Assembly: GCA_000154345.1 (NCBI GenBank)
Contig: DS480347.1
Coordinates: 186,001 to 250,000, forward strand
DNA from: [Clostridium] leptum DSM 753
GTDB taxonomy: Bacteria; Bacillota; Clostridia; Oscillospirales; Acutalibacteraceae
Direction: 5' to 3'
Length of the DNA stretch: 64,000 bases
Positions within the stretch are counted from its first letter, which is position 1. Each line of letters opens with the position of its first letter. The notes below the pieces were generated by a model. That model ran no database searches. It was not told the DNA's origin and worked only from the letters and a program-made list of their open reading frames with translations. Shown piece after piece: positions 42,839-52,905 of the stretch. A program made the position numbers and the translations under genes.

Positions 42839-44020
42839 ATGGCAAAAAGCAGAGTGAAAAAGAGGCCGGACGGCAGATATGCTATGCAGATATATTTAGG
42901 CACCGTAGACGGAAAGCGGAAATATAAGACGGTGTATGGGGGGACTCCTAAGGAAGTACAAAAGAAAGCTGACGAAGTGCGGATTCTCATGGGGAAAGGG
43001 ATTAATATTACTTCTATGAGAGATTCTTTTGGAGATTGGGCAGAAAAATTTTTAAAATCCAAAGAGGCCGATGGAGTATCTGTTTCACAGCTTAATTCCT
43101 ACAAAAATTATTGTAGAAATCATTTGTCTCCATTATATATGAAATCTCTTTCTGAAATTCTACCGGCAGATATACAATCTATAATTAATGAAACTAAACT
43201 GGCGAAGAATACATTAAAAGCAATTAGAAACACTGCGTCTCAAATATTTAGGCTTGCTATTGAAAATAGAGCTATTGATTTCAATCCGGCTGACTATGTG
43301 AGAATACCAAAGATCGCGCCGGAATTTCATAGAGACGCATTAACCGACGATCAGCAACGATGGATAAGAGAAACCCCGCACAGGGCACAACGCGCTGCTA
43401 TGCTTATGCTTTACTCGGGATTAAGGCGAGGTGAAGCGACAGCTTTAACGTGGGCTGATGTGGATTTAAACACAGGCACAATCTCCGTGACAAAATCAGC
43501 GGAAATGATAAATGGAAAACCGCATATTAAGACTACCAAAACGGAAACGGGAATTCGCATAGTAAGAATACCACAAGTTTTGATTGACTTTTTGAGGAAT
43601 GAAAAAGACTCGGAGTTTCCTTTATGTATGCATGTCATTCACAGTGCTAGGGGAAAAATGATGACAAATCAGGCTTGGAGATGTATGTGGGATAGTTATC
43701 TATTAGATCTAAATGTAAAATACGGTTACGGCGGAAAAATAAATAAATTTGACCCGCACGGAGTCGTAATGAGGATCCCAGCATTTACCCCGCATTGGTT
43801 AAGGCACACCTTTGCCAGTCTATTGTACCGGGCGGGTGTAGATGTTTTAACAGCTAGAGATCAATTAGGCCATAGTGATATCAAAACTACATTAATGATT
43901 TATACGCATTTGGATAAGCTATATAAAGAAAAACATATGGATAAATTAAATGAGTATTTGAATCCATGCAAGTCACATGCAAGTCAGTATAATCCTGAAA
44001 GCCGCATGAAATCTAAATAA
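42839..44020 (+). CDS. int: Tyrosine integrase
   Basis: 393 aa from the ATG at 42839 with GGAGGTGG. An AP2-like arm-binding N-terminus ([20 protein letters not shown]) and a core-binding SAM domain (about 60-155) precede the catalytic domain with R196 (SGLRRGEAT), H319-x2-R322 ([10 protein letters not shown]), H345 (QLGHSDIKT) and Y355 (MIYTHL). All active residues are intact. The C-terminal codons contain two ATGCAAGTCA arm repeats, and the stop is followed by a tRNA-Met 3' half. Confidence 0.95.
   Translation: MAKSRVKKRPDGRYAMQIYLGTVDGKRKYKTVYGGTPKEVQKKADEVRILMGKGINITSMRDSFGDWAEKFLKSKEADGVSVSQLNSYKNYCRNHLSPLYMKSLSEILPADIQSIINETKLAKNTLKAIRNTASQIFRLAIENRAIDFNPADYVRIPKIAPEFHRDALTDDQQRWIRETPHRAQRAAMLMLYSGLRRGEATALTWADVDLNTGTISVTKSAEMINGKPHIKTTKTETGIRIVRIPQVLIDFLRNEKDSEFPLCMHVIHSARGKMMTNQAWRCMWDSYLLDLNVKYGYGGKINKFDPHGVVMRIPAFTPHWLRHTFASLLYRAGVDVLTARDQLGHSDIKTTLMIYTHLDKLYKEKHMDKLNEYLNPCKSHASQYNPESRMKSK
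43966..43986 (+). repeat. Right integrase arm-type repeats (ATGCAAGTCA x2)
   Basis: ATGCAAGTCA at 43966-43975 and 43977-43986, inside the integrase 3' end, matching the pair at 9850-9871. They lie about 75 bp from the tRNA-derived core region. Confidence 0.7.
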
Positions 44021-44033
44021 AACACGGATTTAA

Positions 44034-44085
44034 TATCCGGCTCATAACCGGTCGGTCCGGGGTTCGAGTCCCTGATGGCCCACCA
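44034..44085 (+). pseudogene. 3' half of tRNA-Met(CAT); right attachment site
   Basis: The sequence from the anticodon stem onward reads as elongator tRNA-Met: loop CTCATAA, T arm CGGGG-TTCGAGT-CCCTG, acceptor ATGGCCC-A-CCA. No D arm or 5' acceptor strand (GGGCCAT expected) exists upstream, where the integrase ends. This is the usual scar of integration into a tRNA gene. The restored partner tRNA-Met is not at the other end, where tRNA-Arg lies instead. Confidence 0.82.
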
Positions 44086-44118
44086 AAGTGCCTGAACATT
44101 GAGTGTTCAGGCACTTTT
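44085..44118 (+). terminator. Terminator after the tRNA-Met remnant
   Basis: Perfect stem AAAGTGCCTGAACA / TGTTCAGGCACTTTT. It probably was the terminator of the original tRNA gene. Confidence 0.85.
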
Positions 44119-44197
44119 CCTTTAACCAAGAAAGACGATGTCTTTATTTTTTTGTATTTTACAACAGAAAGAAAAAGCAACACTAAAATGATCGGTA

Positions 44198-44229
44198 AAA
44201 AGCGGTATTTCATACGAAATACCGCTTTT
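44198..44229 (-). terminator. Terminator of the XRE gene
   Basis: 14-bp perfect stem AAAAGCGGTATTTC / GAAATACCGCTTTT, overlapping the XRE stop codon. It reads well in both directions. Confidence 0.85.
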
Positions 44230-44461
44230 AATCTTTCTCTTTATGAGAGTGGATGTCAGGTGAAAACTCTATGATTTCTGATACGTCACAGTTTAAAATC
44301 TTACATAAAGCGTCTAAAGTATTTGTAGAAACGGATTCGTCTGCCATAAGCCTTTGGATTGTCTTGCTGTCTAAATTATTAAATCCACATTTATTTCTTA
44401 GGTAATAGGTACTAATACCTCTTTCTTTTAAAATTTTTCTCAATGGTTCGAACGAAATCAT
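44228..44461 (-). CDS. Small XRE/YozG-like HTH regulator
   Basis: 77 aa. LRKILKERGISTYYLRNKCGF and SVSTNTLDALCKILNCDVSEII give the Cro/C1-type HTH of short stand-alone regulators. It is outside the prophage remnant, so most likely a host gene. Target unknown. Confidence 0.85.
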   Translation of the reverse strand: MISFEPLRKILKERGISTYYLRNKCGFNNLDSKTIQRLMADESVSTNTLDALCKILNCDVSEIIEFSPDIHSHKEKD

Positions 44462-44730
44462 GAAACCGCACCCTATCTAAAGACGTTCGGAAAATTTCTC
44501 TTTACTTTTTAATAATTATCCCATATAATGATTCCATACCGATATGAGGAAAATTCCTCATAATTTAATTGATTGGAGGGAATATAAAACAAGCAAAGAC
44601 CAAATAATTTTTTTACTAAAATTTTACAAAGGGATTCTAAGGAAAGTCATTGACAATTTTTGTTGTTTCCTTTAGTCTATATATTATGTAGACTGGTAAC
44701 AGCGAATGTGGAATTATGTGGAGGCGAAGG

Positions 44731-47637
44731 ATGAAAGCTATTAAACGAATTATTGCAAGTGTATTTGTATGTATGTTTGCGGTGACAGGCGGCTTAAACG
44801 CATTGGCGCTTACCCCTACGGAGGATTCTTCGACTGTGGTTTCGCAGCCGGTAAGCGAGGGCATATCTTCAGAAACGTCTTCGCAGACCGGCAGCGTGTC
44901 TTCTGGACTTTCTTCCCGGGCTGACGATAGTGGTTTAAAGAACGAGTCATCGTCTTCCCGGACTCCGGAGGCTTCTTCTGTGGTGGATTCAGAGAACAGT
45001 CAGTCTTCTTCAGAGCCGGCGAGTTCAGGAAACAACAGCACCTCCCTTTCAGCAAGTGCCGGAATGCCTTCCGCAGAGATTAGCAGCAGTACAGAGGCTA
45101 AACAAGCTGCAACTACCGTAGATGTTTCCTATAAAACTCATGTACAGACCTTTGGCTGGCAAGATTGGGCTGCTAACGGCGCTTCCGCTGGCACTACTGG
45201 CTTGGCCAAACGACTTGAGGCTATCCAGATTAAAACCTCAGCCCCAGCTTCCCAAGGCGGTATTCGTTATAGAACCCATGTACAGACCTATGGATGGCTG
45301 GATTGGGTCAGCGACGGAGCTTCTAGTGGTACTACCGGGGAAGCCAAGCGTTTGGAAGCCATTCAGATTGAACTGACCGGTGCTTTGGCAACTCAATACG
45401 ATGTATATTACCGGGTTCACGCCCAAACGTTCGGCTGGCTGGACTGGGCCTGTAACGGCGCCTCTGCCGGCAGCGCGGGCTATGCCAAGCGCTTGGAGGC
45501 TATTCAAATCGTTTTAGTGCCCAAGGGCGGAAAGGCTCCTGGCAGCACGGCAGCACCTTATAAAGAGTTGCCTCCGGCGGTATCCTATCAAAGTTATCTG
45601 TCCGGTGCCTGGCAGAACAGCGTATTAGATAATGCTGTCAGTGGAACCGTGGGGCAAGCCAAGCAAATAGAAGGTATTAAAATATCTTTGCAGGACAAGG
45701 CTGTTTCTTTTGCCGGTTCTTCTATTCAGTACCGAACCTACCTGCAAACCTATGCCTGGCAGGACTGGACCTCAAATGGCGGGACAAGCGGGAAACCAGG
45801 CTCTGGAAAACGGGTGGAAGCGGTTCAAATTAAGCTAACAGGCTCTATCGCCTCAAGCTATGATGTGTATTACCGGGTCCATTCTCAGACCTTTGGCTGG
45901 CTGGACTGGGCCTGCAATGGCCAGTCGGCAGGCTCCGCGGGTTACGCGAAACGGATAGAAGCGATTCAGATTGTATTGGTGAAAAAAGGCGGGGCAGCTC
46001 CTGGCAGCACAGCGACTCCCTATAAGGAAGCTCCTCCTTCAGTCACTTATCAGACGTATATTTCCGGCGGCTGGCAGCCGACGGTAGCGGATAAAGCTAC
46101 GAGCGGACTGGCGGGGCAAGGCAAAAAGACGGAAGGCCTTCGGGTTTCCTTGAAGGCCGGTGCCCAGTCTCTTGGAAATTCTTCGGTAAAATACCGCACG
46201 TATTTACAAACCTACGGCTGGCAGAGCTGGGTGAGCAATGGTGCCAGCAGCGCGAAGGCGGGATCCGGCAAGCGTATGGAAGCTATCGAGATCAGCCTGA
46301 CGGGTGATATTTCCTCTCAGTATGATATTTATTACCGGTCCTACGTTACCGGATATGGCTGGCTTGGCTGGGCCTGCAATGGTGCGACGTCCGGAACGAC
46401 CGATTATGCCAAGCCGATTGAGGCGGTACAGGCGGTGCTGGTGAAAAAAGGAGGAGCCGCTCCCGGCAGCACGAGTAATGCCTATTTGAAGCCTGAAGTT
46501 ACCGGGCCGTTTGAAATTTCCTTCTCACCCTCAGGAGCGTCTAATTTCGGAGGGCTGGTTTCTATCGAACCTGACCACGACGTTATATTGGTCGCTTCCG
46601 CAAAAGGCGGTGCCGGCGGGTATCAATATCGTTACCGCGCTGAACTGATCGGCGGTTCTATACAAACCTTAAAAGACTACAGCGGCAGTTCCAGCTATAC
46701 CTGGAGGCCCAATACTCCTGGCCGGTACAAAATGTATGTAGATGTCAAAGACAGTACAGGCACAGTGAAAACCGCTATGTTCCAAATGTCGGTTGGGCTC
46801 AGCGGGATTGATGTATCTGAGCATCAGGGTACGATTGATTGGAAGAAAGTAAAAGCAGCCGGGATCGATTACGCGATGATCCGTGCGGGTTTTGGCTGGG
46901 AAGAAATTGATGATCAGACGGATGCCTCTTTGGTTCAGAACGTAACAGGCGCTAAGCAAGCCGGGTTGCCTTTCGGCTTGTATCATTACAGTTATGCTGA
47001 TACTGTAGAGGAGGCTAAAAAAGAAGCTGAGTTTTTATTGGATATTTTAGAGGCCAATAACATTGCACCATCTGACTTATCCTATCCCATTGCGTTCGAT
47101 ATTGAGGAACCGGACCGTTTGAACGTATCTCAGCGGCGTGTAAATACGGATATGGTAAACGCTTTCTGTGAAATTATTAGAGACGCGGGCTATCTTCCCA
47201 TGGTTTACGCAAGCAAGACGGTGATTCAGGATTATTTATATTACGATGAGATCAGCGCCAATAACATTTGGATGGCGGCATGGACATCTACGCCGAACGA
47301 TACTGAAATTTTTGATAACTGCTTCCCAGTTGATATGTGGCAGTACAGCGAAAGCGGTACAGTGGACGGTATTAACGGAAGGGTAGATCTGAATATCTGC
47401 TATACCACGGTGTTCCGGGATGGCAGCGCAGACACCACACAAAAAGGCAAGGTAGTGGTCGATGCCGGCAGCAGCTTAAATGTCCGGAAAGCTCCGAGTG
47501 TTAATGCTGATGTGGTAGGCTCCCTTTATAAAGATGATATTGTCACCATTATCTCAGAGACCAGCGGTTGGTATCAGATTGTTACCAGTACAGGTGTTTC
47601 CGGTTATGTTTCCGCGGAATATATTCAGAAAATTTAG
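44731..47637 (+). CDS. Secreted wall lysozyme: nine ChW repeats, GH25, SH3
   Basis: 968 aa from the ATG at 44731 with GGAGG. Signal peptide 1-27; Ser-rich linker to about 125; nine ChW-type repeats at about 130-585 in three triplets (THVQTFGWQDW, VHAQTFGWLDW, SYLSGAWQNSV and so on). A PKD/Y-Y-Y-like domain lies at about 590-690, then a GH25 muramidase (GIDVSEHQGTIDWKKVKAAG; AFDIEEPD with catalytic acids; NIWMAAW) and a C-terminal SH3b domain (SSLNVRKAPSVNADVVGSL). It hydrolyses peptidoglycan outside the cell. It lies just past the prophage end but has its own promoter region and terminator. Confidence 0.93.
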   Translation: MKAIKRIIASVFVCMFAVTGGLNALALTPTEDSSTVVSQPVSEGISSETSSQTGSVSSGLSSRADDSGLKNESSSSRTPEASSVVDSENSQSSSEPASSGNNSTSLSASAGMPSAEISSSTEAKQAATTVDVSYKTHVQTFGWQDWAANGASAGTTGLAKRLEAIQIKTSAPASQGGIRYRTHVQTYGWLDWVSDGASSGTTGEAKRLEAIQIELTGALATQYDVYYRVHAQTFGWLDWACNGASAGSAGYAKRLEAIQIVLVPKGGKAPGSTAAPYKELPPAVSYQSYLSGAWQNSVLDNAVSGTVGQAKQIEGIKISLQDKAVSFAGSSIQYRTYLQTYAWQDWTSNGGTSGKPGSGKRVEAVQIKLTGSIASSYDVYYRVHSQTFGWLDWACNGQSAGSAGYAKRIEAIQIVLVKKGGAAPGSTATPYKEAPPSVTYQTYISGGWQPTVADKATSGLAGQGKKTEGLRVSLKAGAQSLGNSSVKYRTYLQTYGWQSWVSNGASSAKAGSGKRMEAIEISLTGDISSQYDIYYRSYVTGYGWLGWACNGATSGTTDYAKPIEAVQAVLVKKGGAAPGSTSNAYLKPEVTGPFEISFSPSGASNFGGLVSIEPDHDVILVASAKGGAGGYQYRYRAELIGGSIQTLKDYSGSSSYTWRPNTPGRYKMYVDVKDSTGTVKTAMFQMSVGLSGIDVSEHQGTIDWKKVKAAGIDYAMIRAGFGWEEIDDQTDASLVQNVTGAKQAGLPFGLYHYSYADTVEEAKKEAEFLLDILEANNIAPSDLSYPIAFDIEEPDRLNVSQRRVNTDMVNAFCEIIRDAGYLPMVYASKTVIQDYLYYDEISANNIWMAAWTSTPNDTEIFDNCFPVDMWQYSESGTVDGINGRVDLNICYTTVFRDGSADTTQKGKVVVDAGSSLNVRKAPSVNADVVGSLYKDDIVTIISETSGWYQIVTSTGVSGYVSAEYIQKI

Positions 47638-47646
47638 ATGCATGGC

Positions 47647-47685
47647 AAAAGCCCTGTGCTCATTATGAGCACAGGGCTTTTTTTA
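47647..47685 (+). terminator. Terminator of the GH25 gene
   Basis: 16-bp stem AAAGCCCTGTGCTCAT / ATGAGCACAGGGCTTT with a seven-T tail. Confidence 0.92.
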
Positions 47686-47787
47686 TTTGAATTCGTTCCT
47701 CGCGGAAAATGGTTTTTTAGGTGTTGGATAAGTAATGAAAAAGCTTTGCAGGAAAAATTATCCGGCAGAGCTCTTTTATAAGTAAGA

Positions 47788-48798
47788 CTACCGATAGGCA
47801 GCCACGTTCATTAGCTGAATATCGTTAGTAAGGTAACCTTCTTTTGCGGGCTGAGGAACCGAGTAATCAGTGGATAAATACTTTTTATTATCGTCAGCGA
47901 ATACGGTGGCAACCACGCTGTCTTTGCCAAGACGCTCTTGGGCGATGACGGAGCCTAAAAAGTTAGCGCCGGAGGAAACTCCTACGCCGATCCCTAATTG
48001 CTGAGAAAGCATTCTAGCCATACGAATAGAATCTCCATCATCTACAGAGATCACCTGATCCAGCTCGTTCAGCTTTACGATGCTGGGAATAAATTCATCT
48101 GAAATCCCGTAAATGCGATGCTTTCCAACCCGATAGCCAGTGGAAAGAGTGGGAGAATTAGAAGGCTCAAGGGGATATACTTTACAGCTCGGGTTTTCTT
48201 CCCTCAACCTTTTTCCGATTCCCATTACAGTGCCCCCGGTTCCCACACCGGCTACCGTTCCATCCGCTTTTAAGCCCAGGGCGGAGAGCTGACGCACGAT
48301 TTCCTCACCAGTAGTAAGATAGTGGGTTTCTACATTGTCCTCATTGGAGAATTGCCGGGGGAGAAACACATTTCCTTGCTTCGCCAGCTCCTCCGTCATT
48401 TGGATTGAGCCTAAAAAGCCGCCTTCCTCCTTGGAGACCAGGCGAACCTTGGCTCCATAGCTTTCCATCAGTGAAATGCGTTCCCGGCTCATCCAATCCG
48501 GCATATAAATAACCACCTTATGGCCTAAGTAGCTGCCCATCGCTGAAAAAGCAATCCCTGTGTTACCGCTGGTGGCCTCGGCGATACAGTCTCCTTTCTG
48601 GATGGCATGGCTTTCATAGGCCTTTTTTAAAATATGAAAGGCGACCCGATCCTTAATGCTGCCGGAAAGATTATAATATTCCGCCTTTGCGAAAATCCGC
48701 CGGTCATTTCCCCGGTATTTGTATTGGATTTCAAGCAGCGGAGTGTTTGAAATCATAGGAGCGAAGCTTTGAAACTTTAATTCCATAGAGCGATCCAT
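47788..48798 (-). CDS. PLP-dependent cysteine synthase family protein
   Basis: 336 aa, fold type II PLP enzyme. The Schiff-base lysine is K49 (LSGSIKDR), the substrate loop is TSGNTGIA (76-83) and the phosphate loop GVGTGGTV. It probably makes cysteine from O-acetylserine and sulfide or a related beta-replacement product. It is about 25 residues longer than CysK, and no cysE or sulfate genes are adjacent. An extended -10 (TGC-TATAAT) lies about 75 nt upstream. Confidence 0.87.
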   Translation of the reverse strand: MDRSMELKFQSFAPMISNTPLLEIQYKYRGNDRRIFAKAEYYNLSGSIKDRVAFHILKKAYESHAIQKGDCIAEATSGNTGIAFSAMGSYLGHKVVIYMPDWMSRERISLMESYGAKVRLVSKEEGGFLGSIQMTEELAKQGNVFLPRQFSNEDNVETHYLTTGEEIVRQLSALGLKADGTVAGVGTGGTVMGIGKRLREENPSCKVYPLEPSNSPTLSTGYRVGKHRIYGISDEFIPSIVKLNELDQVISVDDGDSIRMARMLSQQLGIGVGVSSGANFLGSVIAQERLGKDSVVATVFADDNKKYLSTDYSVPQPAKEGYLTNDIQLMNVAAYR

Positions 48799-49001
48799 AA
48801 TTACCCTCTTCTCGTATTAGTCGAAAAAACTTATCTTATCCGGCAGGTGATTTTATGATTTGGCCAGATAAAATTATTATAGCACATCTGAACCTTGCGT
48901 GCCTAGTCTGAAGAAAAAATTCCTGTGAAAACAAATTCGGCTGTTTCTGAATTTCTTGAAGGGGCGGAAAAGAAACAAGGTTGCGTAAAGCAAACGTGAA
49001 T

Positions 49002-49134
49002 TTTACGAAACATTAAGGAGGATTGCAAGTTTCAAAAATAGAATCATGTTTCTCGCCTGAAAATATGCGTTTAATAGATAAAAACAACAAATAGTGAATA
49101 GATATTTTATGTAATATGTGTTATTTACGAAACA
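49002..49134. promoter_or_regulatory. Duplicated TTTACGAAACA elements upstream of lacI
   Basis: Identical 11-mers at 49002-49012 and 49124-49134, spaced 122 bp, in the 452-bp gap before the LacI gene. They may be regulator binding sites. Nothing else is recognised in the gap apart from AT-rich sequence and the cysteine-synthase promoter at its left edge. Confidence 0.4.
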
Positions 49135-49250
49135 ATGTTACTTACTTATGATTGGAAACAGAAAGCAACAGAAACACGTAACGCTGTTTCTCCAAACTGA
49201 ATTTGTGAATAGGATACAAAGATCTACGCAGGAAAAGAGGGGAAACGGCG

Positions 49251-50255
49251 GTGCGGGTAACAATGGATGAAATCGCGAGAATTGCCGGAGTATCCAAAGC
49301 CACAGTTTCTCGCGTAGTAAACCAAAAAGCAGAAGGAGTCAGCGACGCCACTCGGAAAAGAATCCAAGAGTTATTAGACCGGATGGGGTATCAGGTGAGC
49401 CCAGTGTTTTCTGCAGGCACTAACGCGAAAACGAAAACCATCGGCTTAATTGTCCCAGATATTACCAATCCCTTTTTTCCAAGACTGGTAGAAGCAGTAG
49501 AAGAAATCGCCAGCTTAAACGGGTATTTGGTTTTGCTGGGCAATACAAATTTTTCTTCAGAGAAAGAGGATGGATACATCTCGGCATTTATTGCCAAAAA
49601 AGTAGATGGGATTATTTTGGCGTCAGTGCAGAGCCGATACAGCAACGCTTACGATTTGTTTAAAAAGTATGACGTTCCGTATGTGCTGGTAGACCGAAAT
49701 ATCCGTCACAGCCATTACGGCGCGGGTGTCTTCGTCTGCAACGACTATGCCCTGTTTACCGCCTGCGAATACCTGATTCGGCACGGAAATACAGATATAG
49801 CTTTTATTTCCGGCCCCGCCATGCTTTCTACTTCAGTGGATCGAATAGAGGGCTACCGGGCGGCCCTGACCCAGTACCAAATTCCTTATCAGGAGGATCT
49901 GGTGAAATACGGGAACTATACGGTAGACAGCGGATATCAAGCCATCATGGAGCTTTATGAGGATCAGATCCGTTTTACAGCCGTGATTGCTTCCAACGAT
50001 ACGATGGCCATCGGCGCTATGAACGCTCTGCGGAAGCTCAAGATTAATGTTCCGGAGCAGGTAGAGGTGATCGGCTTTGACGATATCGAATTTGGAAAGA
50101 TGATTTCGCCGGCGCTTACGACGATCCAGCAGCCTGTGCGGGAAATGGGGAGAAAAGCGGCTTCGATTCTTTTATCCTTGATTAACGGAAAGGATCCGGA
50201 GCATAAGGTGGTTAATTTAGACGCCAGGCTGATTGTGAGGGAATCCACGAGATAG
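49251..50255 (+). CDS. LacI family repressor of the fructoside operon
   Basis: 334 aa from GTG. HTH MDEIARIAGVSKATVSRVVN and hinge, then the sugar-binding core (GLIVPDITNPFFPRLVEAVE; VIGFDDIEFGKMISPALTT). It is the first gene of the cluster, 12 nt before the PfkB kinase, so it probably senses a sugar of that pathway. Confidence 0.93.
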   Translation: MRVTMDEIARIAGVSKATVSRVVNQKAEGVSDATRKRIQELLDRMGYQVSPVFSAGTNAKTKTIGLIVPDITNPFFPRLVEAVEEIASLNGYLVLLGNTNFSSEKEDGYISAFIAKKVDGIILASVQSRYSNAYDLFKKYDVPYVLVDRNIRHSHYGAGVFVCNDYALFTACEYLIRHGNTDIAFISGPAMLSTSVDRIEGYRAALTQYQIPYQEDLVKYGNYTVDSGYQAIMELYEDQIRFTAVIASNDTMAIGAMNALRKLKINVPEQVEVIGFDDIEFGKMISPALTTIQQPVREMGRKAASILLSLINGKDPEHKVVNLDARLIVRESTR

Positions 50256-50267
50256 CGGAGGAGAGCG

Positions 50268-51221
50268 ATGAAAAAAATATTGATTGTAGGCAGTGCTAAT
50301 GTAGATTTGTCTATTCATGTGAAGCAGATTCCTGCCGTAGGAGAAACCGTCCTTGGAAAAAGCATGGAAAGACTGCCGGGAGGGAAGGGCGCCAACCAAG
50401 CCTGCGCTGTGGGAAAATTAGGAGGAATCGGATGCTTCCTGTGCGCTGTAGGCTCAGATGACGCAGGCCTCCTGATTCAAAAAAGCTTGAAGGAAGCCGG
50501 TATGGATCCGGCGCATATGAAAATTTGCGAAAAGGAAAGCACCGGTATGGCGGTGGTGTGCGTCAGCGACAGGGGAGAGAACAACATTATTGTAGTAAGC
50601 GGCGCCAACGCCCGGTGCGATGTAGATTATCTGAAAGCGCAAAGGGCGCTGTTTCACGACTGTGACCTTTTGCTGCTGCAAATGGAAATTCCGCTGGAAA
50701 GTGTAGTATATGCGGCGAAGAAGGCCAAGAGCCTGGGAAAAACAGTGATTTTAAATCCTGCGCCGGTCCCGGAGAATTTCCCGGAGGAGCTCTTTCAGTA
50801 TGCGGATTATTTGACGCCTAACGAAGTAGAGCTTTTTAAGCTGGCAAATATGAAAGCCGGCAGCAGCATGGAAGAGGTTCTCCAAGCGGGGAAAAGGCTT
50901 CTGAGAAAAGGAGCAAATCGGCTGCTGGTGACTCTCGGCGGCAAAGGGGCGCTTTATTTAGGCAAGAATGAGGAAAGGCTGTTTGCTCCTCCAGAGGTAC
51001 CTGTGATAGATACCACCGCCGCGGGAGATACCTTCAACGCAGCGTTTGCCGTGAAACTGGCGGAAGGGTGGAATGTCGGCAAAGCGGTGGACTATGCCAA
51101 CTGCGCCTCATCGGTAACAGTTTCCCGAAAGGGAGCTCAGGCTTCTATTCCTACCGCATATCAGGTTCAAGAGTTCTTATTCAATAGAAAAATAGAGCTT
51201 TCGCCGATAAGCCTGTCATGA
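50268..51221 (+). CDS. PfkB-family sugar kinase (ribokinase-like)
   Basis: 317 aa. GSANVDLSIHVKQIPAVGET, GGKGANQACAVGKL, NPAPVPENFP and catalytic DTTAAGDTFNAAFA are ribokinase hallmarks. In this operon it may phosphorylate fructose or another released sugar; ribokinase is the closest label, but no rbs transporter is present. Confidence 0.88.
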   Translation: MKKILIVGSANVDLSIHVKQIPAVGETVLGKSMERLPGGKGANQACAVGKLGGIGCFLCAVGSDDAGLLIQKSLKEAGMDPAHMKICEKESTGMAVVCVSDRGENNIIVVSGANARCDVDYLKAQRALFHDCDLLLLQMEIPLESVVYAAKKAKSLGKTVILNPAPVPENFPEELFQYADYLTPNEVELFKLANMKAGSSMEEVLQAGKRLLRKGANRLLVTLGGKGALYLGKNEERLFAPPEVPVIDTTAAGDTFNAAFAVKLAEGWNVGKAVDYANCASSVTVSRKGAQASIPTAYQVQEFLFNRKIELSPISLS

Positions 51222-51417
51222 TAAACCATTCTATGAGAATCCAGAGCAAAGGTGCAGTCCAAGATTTGATAAGCAATCATGCTTCAATACGAACATTAGC
51301 TTTGGTTGGATTCAACTGTGCTTGCCTTGAGAAAAATTCTGACCGAATAAGTGCTTAAGGCGTGCAGGCAAACCGGCTTGACCGCCTCAAAATAAAGCAG
51401 TATTAAAGGAGGAACGT

Positions 51418-52830
51418 ATGAAAAAGACAAAAATTTTAGCCCTGGGATTAGCGGCGCTGATGGGCCTGGCGCCGGTCACAGCATGCAGTCAAGGCGGGAG
51501 CGGTGAAAGCTCCGAGCCCCAGTCTTCTCAGACGGAGAGCGCCGGCGGCGAAAACAATAGCGGCGCCGACCAGCCGGAAAAGCACTGGACGATTTACACC
51601 ATACGGTCGGAAGATCTTCCCTCTTACCAGTGCTTGGATTACGTCCTTGAAAAGTATAAGGCTGAGGTGAATCCGAATGTTTCCTGGGATCATATCTATA
51701 TCGCGGACCGTCCTACCTATCTGCAGAAAATCAAAACACTGATCGCCGCCAACGACGCCCCGGATATGTTCGACGAGGATCCGGATCCTTATACCGCGCA
51801 GCTGTATCAGGAGGGCGTATTGAAGGATTTGACCCAGTTCTGCGAAGATAATAATATAGCGGACTATTTCTATCCTGCGGCCTTTGACTGGTGTAAATTC
51901 TCTGACGGCACTGTAATTGGATTGCCCAGCCAGTATACCATTGAGATGTTCTGGTACAATACCGAATATTTTGAAAACGCCGGCGCGGAGCCCCCAGAGT
52001 ATCTGGATGATTTTATGGCGACCTGTCAGAAGCTGAAGGATGCCGGCTATACCCCCATGTCGATTTCCGGCGTGGAGAGCTGGACGATGCTGCGGGTTTT
52101 GGAATGGACCACCTTCCGCCTGGAGGGCAATCAGTATCTGTTGGACTGCGCCAGAGGCATCCGCAAGTATTCTGAGCCTACCGGAATGCAGGCCGCGCAG
52201 TTCCTGTACGACCTGGGCGCCAACGGATATCTGCATGAGAATTTTGCGGCGGCGGATCTGGCGGAAGCCCAGGAGCTGTTCACCACGGGGCAAACCGCTA
52301 TGTACTATATCGGGTCTTGGGAAATGAGCGCGATGCTGGACAAAAGCCTTTCCGACGACATGACGGGGAAAATCGATTATTTCACTCTGCCTGAAATGAG
52401 GGAGGGCACCACCAATGCCAACCAGATCAATGTAGCCGGCGGCACTCCCATGTGCTTCAGCGCTGAGAAATGGGATGAGCAGACAGAGCAGCTGATTCTG
52501 TACTACTGCCAGTATATGGGCGACTATCAGTCTCAGTACGAGTTTACCCCGGCCAAGGGATATGAGGCTCCCAAGGGCGAGACAGAGCACGACCAGCAGA
52601 TCATTGACCGGATTGCTGAGGACATGGCAAATGTAGAGGGTGTTATTCGCCTGTATGACCTGGAATTCGATCCTACTACCAATACCAATAACGGTCCTCT
52701 GGCCGTTTCTTTAGCGCTGAACGATATCACTCCTGAGGAATTCTGCGCCGCAGTAGATGAATCTGTGGAACAGAATGCCGCCGATTGGTTCGACGATGTA
52801 GCGGAAGAACTGCTGAAAGCTGAAGAATAA
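51418..52830 (+). CDS. ABC transporter sugar-binding lipoprotein
   Basis: 470 aa. Lipoprotein signal with lipobox PVTAC (Cys about 22), a Ser/Gly-rich tether, and a family-1 extracellular solute-binding fold (FDEDPDPYTAQLYQEGVLKDL; ELFTTGQTAMYYIGSWE). It captures the oligosaccharide for the two permeases encoded downstream. The 196-nt gap before it shows no clear terminator. Confidence 0.9.
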   Translation: MKKTKILALGLAALMGLAPVTACSQGGSGESSEPQSSQTESAGGENNSGADQPEKHWTIYTIRSEDLPSYQCLDYVLEKYKAEVNPNVSWDHIYIADRPTYLQKIKTLIAANDAPDMFDEDPDPYTAQLYQEGVLKDLTQFCEDNNIADYFYPAAFDWCKFSDGTVIGLPSQYTIEMFWYNTEYFENAGAEPPEYLDDFMATCQKLKDAGYTPMSISGVESWTMLRVLEWTTFRLEGNQYLLDCARGIRKYSEPTGMQAAQFLYDLGANGYLHENFAAADLAEAQELFTTGQTAMYYIGSWEMSAMLDKSLSDDMTGKIDYFTLPEMREGTTNANQINVAGGTPMCFSAEKWDEQTEQLILYYCQYMGDYQSQYEFTPAKGYEAPKGETEHDQQIIDRIAEDMANVEGVIRLYDLEFDPTTNTNNGPLAVSLALNDITPEEFCAAVDESVEQNAADWFDDVAEELLKAEE

Positions 52831-52905
52831 TCTGAAATTTTGTTTGCGCCCGCGGAGGAGGGGAAGCCGTCTTCCGCGGACGCTATCTGCGGAAAGGAAG
52901 ATATC

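Noticed and set aside
8315..48827. Shared 12-mer ATTAGTCGAAAA just upstream of two leftward host genes (8315-8326 and 48816-48827)
   Set aside because: A pair of identical 12-mers is expected by chance in 64 kb; no symmetry or promoter role is visible.
51448..52590. 380-codon frame antisense to the sugar-binding lipoprotein gene
   Set aside because: Composition shadow of the GC-rich sense gene; no start context and no family.
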